This document shows positions 1 through 7,072 of a DNA stretch of 35,469 nt, piece after piece (position 1 is the stretch's first letter; every line of letters starts with the position of its first letter). Position numbers and translations under genes: made by a program. The notes beneath the pieces are model-generated. The model was not told where the DNA came from. It searched no databases and worked only from the letters and a program-made list of their open reading frames with translations. The stretch is from assembly GCA_023664325.1 (NCBI GenBank), contig JAMPFS010000034.1, forward strand, positions 1 to 35,469. Direction: 5' to 3'. Source of the DNA: Clostridium sp. (GTDB lineage: Bacteria > Bacillota > Clostridia > Lachnospirales > Lachnospiraceae).

Positions 1-395
1 TAGCACTGCGGGAAGGTTTACTCACTTTTACATTGCAATTTGCGGAAACTCAAGTGTGTATAGATAATTGTGAAACGCTCCATTTTCAAAATCTAGTGTA
101 ACGATTGTGCAATACCGTTGCGAAAATAGAGTTTCACCATTATCAAAATACTGCGTATTGCTCTCATGAAATATATCATAGCAAGAAATAGCATCTACTA
201 CCACAAAGCAGAGATTGCATTTTTCATACCGTTCTCAAGTCAGGCTTGATTTTCATTTCAGCCAGCCACAAAACCGAATTATTGCTTTGCAAACGCTAAG
301 CCAGGGGGTTATCATTCAGGCATATAAACCGATAATAAATATAAACATGAAAACGCATCGTGAAAAAAATTATCGAATCATGGGAGAGACGGAAA
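1..395. other. Intergenic left edge of window
   Basis: No convincing gene is visible before the MGMT-like start at 396. The only structured part is the short inverted-repeat element at 59-148, listed separately. The remainder is AT-rich and presumably holds the promoter of the 396 gene; GATAATAAAT near 331-340 could be a -10 region, but no good -35 goes with it. The upstream neighbour lies outside the window. Confidence 0.5.
59..148. repeat. Short, internally deleted copy of the inverted-repeat element
   Basis: The ends GATAATTGTGAAAC (63-76) and GTTTCACCATTATC (131-144) are inverted repeats with one mismatch. The left inner part, TTTTCAAAATCTAGT, matches the left end of the full element at 30600-30810. 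The right inner part, GTTGCGAAAA, matches the right end of the element at 3236-3450. The central 120 bp or so, including the tip hairpin and the conserved GCGCAAGCGT core, is missing. No clear flanking direct repeat is visible, so this is probably an old or decayed copy. Confidence 0.6.
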
Positions 396-701
396 ATGTC
401 TGATATTTTAACCGAAGAACTGATTTATGAAATCCTTTCCGTAGTGGAAGAAATACCGGAGGGCAAAGTTGCTTCCTACGGACAGATTGCGAAGTTGATT
501 GGCAGAGAGAAAAATGCCCGGCTTGTGGGGAAGGTTTTAAGCATGGCAGAATACTATGGGGAATATCCCTGTCACCGTGTGGTAAACCATGCGGGCAGAC
601 TGGCGCCGCACTTTTGGGAGCAGCGGGATTTGCTGATGGATGAGGGGGTGGCTTTTCAGGATAACGGCTATGTGGACATGAAAAAATGCCGGTGGGATTA
701 A
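396..701 (+). CDS. Short MGMT-family protein (alkyltransferase-like, active-site Cys present)
   Basis: A 101-residue protein that corresponds only to the C-terminal DNA-binding/methyltransferase domain of O6-alkylguanine-DNA alkyltransferases (Ada/MGMT family). The helix-turn-helix region (IPEGKVASYGQIAKLIG, about residues 18-34) is followed by the active-site motif PCHRVV. Alkyltransferase-like (ATL) proteins replace this Cys with Trp, so this protein could keep transferase activity, although it lacks the usual N-terminal domain. The start at 396 is chosen because GGGAGAG lies about 7 nt upstream; an in-frame ATG at 360 has no ribosome site. Likely role: repair or recognition of O6-alkylguanine lesions in the cytoplasm. 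It ends one base before the converging nuclease gene. Many Firmicutes annotate similar short proteins as 'MGMT family protein'; the exact activity is uncertain. Confidence 0.85.
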   Translation: MSDILTEELIYEILSVVEEIPEGKVASYGQIAKLIGREKNARLVGKVLSMAEYYGEYPCHRVVNHAGRLAPHFWEQRDLLMDEGVAFQDNGYVDMKKCRWD

Positions 702-702
702 A

Positions 703-1245
703 TCATTTCACTTCTTTTGACATATCAATATCTTTTTCTATAAATTGACGTTCAATAATTTTTATATTCCCACTATAATTCAACCGGATTTTTCTAATTA
801 GATTTACATATTCCGGGCTAGCTTTAAGATTAGGTGTAGATGAAGACACTATTACTCTACCATATACATGCAAACTTCTTAAAAATTCTTTATACAAATC
901 TAATGTTCCACTAATTTGTTTTAATGCTTTTGAGACATTAACGCCCTTAAGTTCCACTAAAATGGCACTTTGTTCATTACCATCAATAATATATAAATAA
1001 TCACACTTACTTGTTCCATTCGGAACAGTTTTATCCTCAACAATAATCCCCCCATCCATTTTATAGCAAATTACATAATTTTTCTCTGTATTCTCGAATA
1101 TATACTTTTTCCCGTTTTCCTCACATTTTACAAGAGAGCGTCTATCTGATGATTCCATGCATATATCTCTATTATTATCACACTTTGGCAAATCAATATT
1201 ATCTAATTTAGATATCACGCACATTTCTAATTTACTACAAATCAT
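703..1245 (-). CDS. Small PD-(D/E)XK-like nuclease, partner of the adjacent ATPase
   Basis: A 180-residue protein with no signal peptide or membrane segment. Residues 80-100 carry KCDYLYII and then VELKG. This gives an Asp (D82) followed 16 residues later by E98-x-K100, the D...ExK arrangement of PD-(D/E)XK restriction-endonuclease-fold enzymes, with Q110 in the following helix. Its start codon overlaps the stop of the upstream ATPase gene by one base (TAATG), which implies translational coupling and a joint function. The segment is clearly more AT-rich than neighbouring housekeeping genes, consistent with horizontal transfer. From family knowledge, small standalone proteins with a CD(F/Y)L...ELKG pattern often occur beside ABC-type ATPases, but I know no assigned name. 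Function as the effector nuclease of an anti-phage cassette is an inference. Confidence 0.65.
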   Translation of the reverse strand: MICSKLEMCVISKLDNIDLPKCDNNRDICMESSDRRSLVKCEENGKKYIFENTEKNYVICYKMDGGIIVEDKTVPNGTSKCDYLYIIDGNEQSAILVELKGVNVSKALKQISGTLDLYKEFLRSLHVYGRVIVSSSTPNLKASPEYVNLIRKIRLNYSGNIKIIERQFIEKDIDMSKEVK

Positions 1246-2546
1246 TATTCTATCTCCATGTTAATTAAATCATCCAATTCACGATTGGTAATAGATGAAA
1301 CTTCATCAATATAATCTGTATTTATCATATGACTTTCTACATCCAGTAAAGTTTCCAAAGCATTTGTTCCACTGTCCACTTTATATGCTGCAAATTTTTC
1401 ATATGAAACACGTATTGTTCTCGGTATAACAATCTTCCCATCACTTTTATGATTACCCTCAATCTTTTCTGAATACAACAAAATATTAGTAGAAGTAAGA
1501 ATATATGGACTATGTGTTGTGATAATAACTCTGCTACCAGTTGTATTAACCATCAGCGAAATAAGACTTATAACATCTTTTTGAGCTATAGGAAATAAAT
1601 GTGCTTCTGGTTCCTCAATTACAACAAATGATTTTTTCTTTTCCAGTATAATAACAAAAGTCAACATTAGAATCCACAAGGCTTCCTGTTGACCTGACGA
1701 ACCATACATTAGCTTAACCCAGTGATATTCATCAAAGTAAATCTTTTCTCCATCATTTTCACTTATATAATCCGCCTTTAAAATTTTTCTTATTAAACTA
1801 TATGCATATTCTACTGCACTGTTATTAATTTGTCCCTTAACTGTTTTTGTATAATTTTTAATCATATCTGGTATCTTGTTTCCAAACTTGGTTTTTGTAG
1901 TCCTGATCAATTTAATAAATTCCTGCATTGTTAAGTCCATCTCATTAGCAGAAAAATCATTCAACTGCTCCGACATCGTTGCTAATAAGCTTCTTCCTGC
2001 TGGAATATATATAATATCGACCTCATTCATAAATATCAAACAAAGATTTTCATTTATATGACGTTTCATCACCCCGAGAGCTGTAATATTATCCATAATA
2101 GAACTGACTTCATTATTTAATTTATTCAAAAACATGTCAGATGCCTCATCTATCAACATACATATATCTTTTTTCAAATTAACATCAAAAGAGAATCGAA
2201 CATAACCATCAGAATTCAGCGTAACATTAATCTTATTTATTCCAAACGAATATGTTATATTGAACTTTTTCATATGTTTTGTTGTTCCAAAACACCCCAT
2301 AAACTGTTTAGTCAAATATTTTAAATAATTATTAAAATATTCATTCTTATGATTTTGAGTAAATTGCTCAGAATCCAACATAAAATCTAATGTGTAATCT
2401 CTTATTTTTTGACAAAAATACACTACTTTACAAATTGTACTTTTCCCTGAAGCCTGTGTACCAATATAAATCTGGAAATTTTTATTTAAGTCAATATTTG
2501 CTTCCTTTATAGGTCCAAAATCTTGTATTCTAATATGATTCTTCAT
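1245..2546 (-). CDS. ABC/OLD-type AAA ATPase (AAA15/AAA21-like), putative defence protein
   Basis: About 433 residues. The N-terminus IRIQDFGPIKEANIDL is typical of RecF/OLD/SMC-like ATPases. Walker A is GTQASGKST (residues 29-37). A long helical/variable insert follows. The C-terminal half has an ABC signature-like YGSSGQQEALW, a Walker B with catalytic acid and D-loop region (VVIEEPEAHLFP), and a switch histidine in IITTHSPYIL. The IEEPEAHLFP form is characteristic of OLD, GajA, PtuA and AriA relatives. No Toprim domain follows, so nuclease activity is presumably supplied by the coupled downstream gene. The start at 2546 is preferred because AGAAAGAG lies upstream of it; an in-frame ATG at 2570 is possible but poorly supported. 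The region is strongly AT-rich. I cannot assign it to a named system. Confidence 0.8.
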   Translation of the reverse strand: MKNHIRIQDFGPIKEANIDLNKNFQIYIGTQASGKSTICKVVYFCQKIRDYTLDFMLDSEQFTQNHKNEYFNNYLKYLTKQFMGCFGTTKHMKKFNITYSFGINKINVTLNSDGYVRFSFDVNLKKDICMLIDEASDMFLNKLNNEVSSIMDNITALGVMKRHINENLCLIFMNEVDIIYIPAGRSLLATMSEQLNDFSANEMDLTMQEFIKLIRTTKTKFGNKIPDMIKNYTKTVKGQINNSAVEYAYSLIRKILKADYISENDGEKIYFDEYHWVKLMYGSSGQQEALWILMLTFVIILEKKKSFVVIEEPEAHLFPIAQKDVISLISLMVNTTGSRVIITTHSPYILTSTNILLYSEKIEGNHKSDGKIVIPRTIRVSYEKFAAYKVDSGTNALETLLDVESHMINTDYIDEVSSITNRELDDLINMEIE

Positions 2547-2595
2547 ATTCCACTCTTTCTGGCATGACATTTTGCCCGCTTTGATATTAACTATA

Positions 2596-2624
2596 ATTAT
2601 ATTAGGTTACACTTAAATTTGCAA
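2596..2624 (-). promoter_or_regulatory. Sigma-A-type promoter of the ATPase-nuclease cassette
   Basis: Read on the minus strand: -35 TTGCAA (2619-2624), a 17-bp spacer and a perfect -10 TATAAT (2596-2601), about 50 bp before the start codon. This gives the two-gene cassette its own transcription unit. Confidence 0.7.
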
Positions 2625-2650
2625 TACCGTTAGCAATGCTGTTTGTGCAA

Positions 2651-2674
2651 ACCTTGCGTAAAGTTACGCAAAGT
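2651..2674. promoter_or_regulatory. Perfect palindrome, candidate operator
   Basis: TTGCGTAA (2654-2661), a 2-bp spacer, then TTACGCAA (2664-2671), extended outward by AAC/GTT after one mismatch on each side. It lies just upstream of the -35 of the ATPase cassette and 20 bp past the end of the nicotinamidase-like gene. The short spacer and missing T-tract fit a dimeric repressor or activator site better than a terminator. Its binding protein is unknown. Confidence 0.45.
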
Positions 2675-2693
2675 TTACTCCTAAATTTCTTTA

Positions 2694-3200
2694 TCACTGC
2701 CCAATCACATTCACCTGGCACATTTTCATAGTCTCCAAAGCTGCTTCATGTGTCTTTGGCGTAACGCCTGCGCAACAGCTGGCATCTACCGTTACATTAA
2801 TCTCCGGATAAACAGCCTTAATAATCAAGGCATTGGACACCACACAAATATCTGTGCAAAGTCCAACCAACTCTACCTCCTCCAATGCAAAGTCTTCCCA
2901 TTTTGTCCATCCGAAAGCTGGTTTATCAACGTACTTTGCACCGGGAACCTCCAGACCATCTGCAATTCTCCAACCATCTGTTCCGGCAATACAGTGCTCC
3001 ACCGGCAAATGTTTTCCCTCATTTGTATTCAGGTAATCCTTCGTATGCGTGTCTCTTGTAAAGATAATCTCCCCACCGCTTTTCTGATAACTCTTAATTT
3101 TCTCCCTTACTTTTTCAACAATTGCCTCTGCCTCTTTCGTTCCCAATGAGCCATCAATGAAATCATTCTGCATATCCACCACGATCAAAGTCCTCTTCAT
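2694..3200 (-). CDS. Isochorismatase-superfamily cysteine hydrolase, probable nicotinamidase
   Basis: A 168-residue cytoplasmic hydrolase. The catalytic triad of the superfamily is visible as D9 (VVDMQNDF), K93 (VDKPAFGW) and C119 (GLCTDICV). The metal-site pattern of nicotinamidases is also present: D50-x-H52 and the PVEHCIAGT segment (H69), resembling the PxHC..GT signature of PncA-type enzymes. The likely reaction is nicotinamide + water to nicotinate + ammonia, which would feed the nicotinate phosphoribosyltransferase at 18226-19698. The size is slightly shorter than E. coli PncA. AAAGGAG lies 15 nt from the ATG, unusually far; a closer ATG is immediately followed by TAA, making a start-stop pair. 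The whole upstream region is repeat element 3236-3450. Another isochorismatase-type amide substrate cannot be excluded. Confidence 0.8.
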   Translation of the reverse strand: MKRTLIVVDMQNDFIDGSLGTKEAEAIVEKVREKIKSYQKSGGEIIFTRDTHTKDYLNTNEGKHLPVEHCIAGTDGWRIADGLEVPGAKYVDKPAFGWTKWEDFALEEVELVGLCTDICVVSNALIIKAVYPEINVTVDASCCAGVTPKTHEAALETMKMCQVNVIGQ

Positions 3201-3235
3201 ATACGTTACATCTTGCTCCTTTCCATAAAAATTTA

Positions 3236-3450
3236 TTTAGGTAATTGCAAAACTCTCTGTTTCCAAAACCTAGTTGTACAATATAGACAATATTGCAAGC
3301 AGGGCATTGAGGAGCCGTCGGTACTTAGGTGCCGTACTTTGGCACCTTATGTACCGTTACGAGCGATACATAGCGCAAGCGTGCCATGCTGTAATTTGTC
3401 TATATCGTACAACGGACAGTTGCGAAAACGCAGTTTCGCAATTACCTAAA
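3236..3450. repeat. Inverted-repeat mobile element (MITE-like), full copy 1
   Basis: A 215-bp element. The 19-nt termini (3236-3254 and 3432-3450) are inverted repeats with one mismatch and begin TTTAGGTAATTGC. A second, subterminal pair, TTGTACAATATAGAC and GTCTATATCGTACAA, extends the pairing, and the centre holds a hairpin (GGTAC..GGTGCC / GGCACC..GTACC). AAATTTA occurs directly before (3229-3235) and directly after (3451-3457), as expected for a 7-bp target-site duplication; the right copy contains the stop codon of the lipoprotein gene. No ORF is credible, so it would be non-autonomous. Related copies lie at 16366-16578, 30600-30810 and 59-148. Confidence 0.8.
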
Positions 3451-3454
3451 AAAT

Positions 3455-4777
3455 TTATTCATGCAATACACTGTTTTCCCGCCCGATATCTATTGCCTCA
3501 TTACAAGTCTCATCCAACCTCTTTGCACATTCCTGCGGGGTAATGCTTTTTGCCAGCAGTTCATGGATATTCGGCCAGAACACACTGCGGACAGAGGTAT
3601 CATTTCCCTGCCAGTTCGGGCTGTTGTTCATAAAATCCACTACATTTTCTGCATTTTTTGTAAATTCATCCAGCATTGTAATCTGATCCTGATACTTTTC
3701 GGAAACTTTTTTGCTTACAGGAATATTTCCGGCAGACAGCTCCAGCCATTCATCATTCTCGTAAATATATTGAACAAAATCCTTTGCTGCCTGCACCTTT
3801 AATTCATCGCCATTATCAAACACCTCAAAACCGGTCACAAAAGAGGTTGCCACATTGCCGGGAAAATTTACATACCCATAATTTTCCATATTATCGTAAA
3901 GAGTAAAATTGGCATTATTAAAAATATGAATCGCAAGCTGGTTGTTGCTAAATAATTCATTACAGTCCGAAATCTCCAGATTCTCCGGGTGAGGTGGATA
4001 CCAGCCCTTATCCACGCCTGACTGTATCCATTCCAACGCTTTCACCGCCGCCTCATGTTCAAGGTCAAAATGCCCATCCTCACCAAAAATCGTGCTGCCA
4101 AAAGCCCGCATATAGGACATAATATGCGTGTCACCCTGATTATTTTTGCCGTACATCATCATCGGATAAGTCTGTTCCGGAAGCTTTGATGCAAGCGTGT
4201 CCAAAATATCCGTCCATTCCTCCATCGTCCAATTCTGTATCGTTACCTCATCGGCAATATATTTGTCAAGACCGCAGTCCGCAAAAAGTTCTTTGTTATA
4301 AATCAGTATATTCTGCATGCTCAAAAATGGCATCATATAGGTTTTCCCATCTTTCATGCTCATCGCCCATGATGCGCTGTCGATATCGCTCCGCAATTCA
4401 TCCGAAATAATATCATCCAATGGAACCACTCTTCCGGTATGCAGATAGGATGCCATATTGAGGTATCCCTCATAGAGAATATCTGCTGCATCCTCTGTAT
4501 CAAACCGCTCCGTCACTGCCGCCACCTCATCTACATACTCAAAGGATTCCACCCGAAAGCTGACATCCGCCTCCTCGTATTGCGCCGCAAATGCCTCGCC
4601 CGCATTTTTTAGAAAAACTGCCGAATCCGAAATATCGGGATTTCTGACAGAATTAAGTGTCAGATTGGGAACCTTAATGACAAGGGTTATCTCCTCCTTT
4701 TCTTTGCCGCCGCAGCCTGCCATAAGACTGCCACACAATGCAAGCACAAGCAGCATAGCAGTTATTTTTCTTTTCAT
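3455..4777 (-). CDS. Extracellular solute-binding lipoprotein (family 1, sugar type)
   Basis: About 440 residues. The N-terminus has Lys/Arg, a hydrophobic stretch and a lipobox LMAGC (Cys22), so it is a lipoprotein anchored on the outside of the membrane. The rest resembles ABC sugar-binding proteins: YLNMASYLHTGRVVPLDD, a GKTYMMPFL segment and the NILIYNKELF hinge region. There are no permease or ATPase genes nearby. The gene follows the hybrid kinase with a 4-base ATGA overlap if the first ATG (4783) is used; the ATG at 4777 has better spacing from AAGAGGG. Co-expression with a membrane sensor kinase suggests the protein may present a ligand to the kinase instead of, or besides, serving a transporter encoded elsewhere. 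The ligand is unknown. Its 3' end abuts repeat element 3236-3450. Confidence 0.85.
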   Translation of the reverse strand: MKRKITAMLLVLALCGSLMAGCGGKEKEEITLVIKVPNLTLNSVRNPDISDSAVFLKNAGEAFAAQYEEADVSFRVESFEYVDEVAAVTERFDTEDAADILYEGYLNMASYLHTGRVVPLDDIISDELRSDIDSASWAMSMKDGKTYMMPFLSMQNILIYNKELFADCGLDKYIADEVTIQNWTMEEWTDILDTLASKLPEQTYPMMMYGKNNQGDTHIMSYMRAFGSTIFGEDGHFDLEHEAAVKALEWIQSGVDKGWYPPHPENLEISDCNELFSNNQLAIHIFNNANFTLYDNMENYGYVNFPGNVATSFVTGFEVFDNGDELKVQAAKDFVQYIYENDEWLELSAGNIPVSKKVSEKYQDQITMLDEFTKNAENVVDFMNNSPNWQGNDTSVRSVFWPNIHELLAKSITPQECAKRLDETCNEAIDIGRENSVLHE

Positions 4778-4779
4778 AA

Positions 4780-6969
4780 TCATCCCTCTTTTCTTTCGCC
4801 TTTCCGTAATTTTTTCAGCAGGAGACTCACATCAATCGGTTTCGTGAGAAAATCATCCATGCCGCTGGCGATTGCCTGTTCCCTGTCCTCCTGGAACATA
4901 TTAGCCGTGCAGGCATATATTAAAACAGATTTCGCATCAGCTCTGTCCAGATTCCGTATGTTGCCGGCTGCGGTGCATCCATCCATGACAGGCATCTGCA
5001 TATCCATCAAGATTACATCAAACTCTCCGATTTCCGATTGCCCGAATAAATCCAATGCCTCCTGCCCATTGTGCGCAAGTACGGTCTCAAATCCTTCCAT
5101 TTTGAGTATTTCTAACAGAATCTCTGCATTGAGTTCCACATCCTCCGCTACAAGAACCTTGAGTGGTTTGCCGTCTTTTCTGCATACGGAGCGAACTGCA
5201 TCCCCGGCTTCATCTGACTCCTTCTGTTCCTGCAATTCAGCCGGAATATCCCGGACGATTTGGGAAGGAATCGTGACGGTAAATGTACTCCCGACATTAA
5301 GCGTACTCTCGACCGTGATATCTCCACCCATCGCTTTGGCAAGAAGTTTGCTGATTGCCATACCAAGCCCGGTTCCTTTAATTCCTTTGGTATTCCTGCC
5401 CCGTTCCTGGCTAAAGGAGTCAAAGATCTTGTCAATGTATTCCTCGGATATCCCGATTCCGGTATCCTCACACTGATACGTTGTGATAACGTGCATATCG
5501 TCTGTTTTTTCCTGCGTGACGGATAACCGAATCCATTTGCCCTCCGGCGTAAACTTAGCCGCATTGCCAACTATGTTCATCAGGATCTGTTTTGTACGGG
5601 TAATATCTCCCTCAATGCAAGGCTCTATAATATTTTTTTCTACCCTAAACTCCACGCCCCGGCTTTTGATGTTGTCCGCCTGCATCGCTGCAATCTCATC
5701 AATCATGGAAGTGACAAGCATCGGTTCCTCCACAATGTCCACTTTACCCGCCTGAAGCTTGGACATATCCAGAATATCATTCACCAGCGACAGCAGATAA
5801 TTTGCCGTACTGTGAGACTTGTTCAGCCATTCCTTAATCTGCGGTTTCTGGCTCTCATCATCAATATTTGCCATAATCAAATGATTCATGCCAATCAGAC
5901 CATTTAACGGAGTCCGTATCTCGTGGCTCATGTTGGAAAGAAATTCTTTCTGAGACCTGGCTGACTCTGTCGTTCTTATCGTTTTAATTTGCAGCCTCAT
6001 AATAATAAGCAGCATGACAAAAACCGTCACAATGGTAATACCTAACATGGTCATACTGAGAGACACAAATGCCTGCCTCTGTTCCATAAAGACCTCTTCA
6101 TTGAGCGACATGATAAAATACAGGTTGAAATTATCATTCAATGGTATGAAATAAAAAAGTTCTTTCCCTTTCTCACCGGCATGGGAATGATAGGCGCCAA
6201 AAATTTCCCGCTTCCTAAGCTTCTCCCGTATTTCCTCATTATCCATATCGCTGCTCTCGGCTTCTGACAGATGGTCAAACAAATTGTCCGTTTTATTCAG
6301 GTACAGTTCTTTGTTGATGTTGACAATATAATTTCCATTCATGTCAATTAAGGCGCTATGCCCACGGCTTTTTCCGTTCTTGATAAAGCTGTCAATCACC
6401 ATTTTATCCTGAATGGACGAGATGTCACTGATTCCAATCAGAGCGTACATTTTGACACCTTCCACGCTATAATCCTGCAAACGGATTCCATACAAAATAC
6501 TCTCCTTTGACAGCCAGCCGTCCTCTGTCTTATCATCAAAACGAACAACAACCCTGTCTTCACCGTCCTCAAAATAAGGACGGAAATCCAAATTGCGGTT
6601 CATGATATCCTCCCCGGGCTTGTAAATAACGTATTTGTCCGTGTAGACAGTACCATCCTCCGCAACCAGATAGATATGGCTGAAACCGCTGGAAGCGCAC
6701 TCCAAGCTCATTCTTGTCTCAATATCCTCAATGGTGTTGCTTTCAAAACTGATAAAACGCTCACTGATCTGGTCAAGATCCTGCCAGCTAAGTTCAATGT
6801 AGGTCTGAATCGTTGCCTTATCATGCTCGGCGATTTCACTGATGGAATTAATAATGTTTTTTGAAACGGTTCTATCCATCTGCCTGATATAAAAAAACAG
6901 TGCCAGACAGACAATCATTGCCGAAAAAACAATAATAAGCAGATAAAATAATCTGTGTTTCTTTTTCAC
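4780..6969 (-). CDS. Hybrid sensor histidine kinase with extracytoplasmic sensor and C-terminal receiver
   Basis: A 729-residue membrane protein. TM1 is about residues 8-28, followed by an extracytoplasmic region (about 30-305) resembling a Cache-type ligand-binding domain. TM2 is about 306-328. The HisKA domain has FLSNMSHEIRTPLNG with phospho-acceptor H349. The ATPase domain shows NIVGNAAKFTPEG, the G1 box DTGIGI and a G2 box GTGLGMAIS. The receiver domain ends the protein (VLVAEDVELNAE, DVILMDMQMP with D656, LTKPI). The start is GTG at 6969 with AAGGGG 8 nt upstream. It is the first gene of a two-gene operon with the solute-binding lipoprotein. No output protein is encoded nearby, so the phosphoryl group must go to a partner elsewhere or act through a phosphorelay. 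Confidence 0.9.
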   Translation of the reverse strand: MKKKHRLFYLLIIVFSAMIVCLALFFYIRQMDRTVSKNIINSISEIAEHDKATIQTYIELSWQDLDQISERFISFESNTIEDIETRMSLECASSGFSHIYLVAEDGTVYTDKYVIYKPGEDIMNRNLDFRPYFEDGEDRVVVRFDDKTEDGWLSKESILYGIRLQDYSVEGVKMYALIGISDISSIQDKMVIDSFIKNGKSRGHSALIDMNGNYIVNINKELYLNKTDNLFDHLSEAESSDMDNEEIREKLRKREIFGAYHSHAGEKGKELFYFIPLNDNFNLYFIMSLNEEVFMEQRQAFVSLSMTMLGITIVTVFVMLLIIMRLQIKTIRTTESARSQKEFLSNMSHEIRTPLNGLIGMNHLIMANIDDESQKPQIKEWLNKSHSTANYLLSLVNDILDMSKLQAGKVDIVEEPMLVTSMIDEIAAMQADNIKSRGVEFRVEKNIIEPCIEGDITRTKQILMNIVGNAAKFTPEGKWIRLSVTQEKTDDMHVITTYQCEDTGIGISEEYIDKIFDSFSQERGRNTKGIKGTGLGMAISKLLAKAMGGDITVESTLNVGSTFTVTIPSQIVRDIPAELQEQKESDEAGDAVRSVCRKDGKPLKVLVAEDVELNAEILLEILKMEGFETVLAHNGQEALDLFGQSEIGEFDVILMDMQMPVMDGCTAAGNIRNLDRADAKSVLIYACTANMFQEDREQAIASGMDDFLTKPIDVSLLLKKLRKGERKEG

Positions 6970-7072
6970 CTTTTGTACCCCTTATTGCATTTTTATCTGC
7001 CTATATTATAAAGCCTTTTATGCCGAATGTCCACCTGCTTTCAACGATTGTTTGCCGTAAAACACAATTATT

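Noticed and set aside
42..56. 15-base match TGCGGAAACTCAAGT shared with the reverse strand near 35416
   Set aside because: One 15-mer match in 35 kb on both strands is about what chance allows, and the flanks do not align.
3301..3400. Possible retron or riboswitch in the centre of the inverted-repeat element
   Set aside because: No reverse transcriptase gene is present in the window, the fold matches no riboswitch I know, and the flanking direct repeats favour a mobile element; an RNA role remains open under findings.
4844..5570. Long open frames of 140-210 codons antisense to or out of frame with the hybrid kinase gene
   Set aside because: They overlap well-conserved kinase, ATPase and receiver motifs, have no ribosome sites and no recognisable domains.
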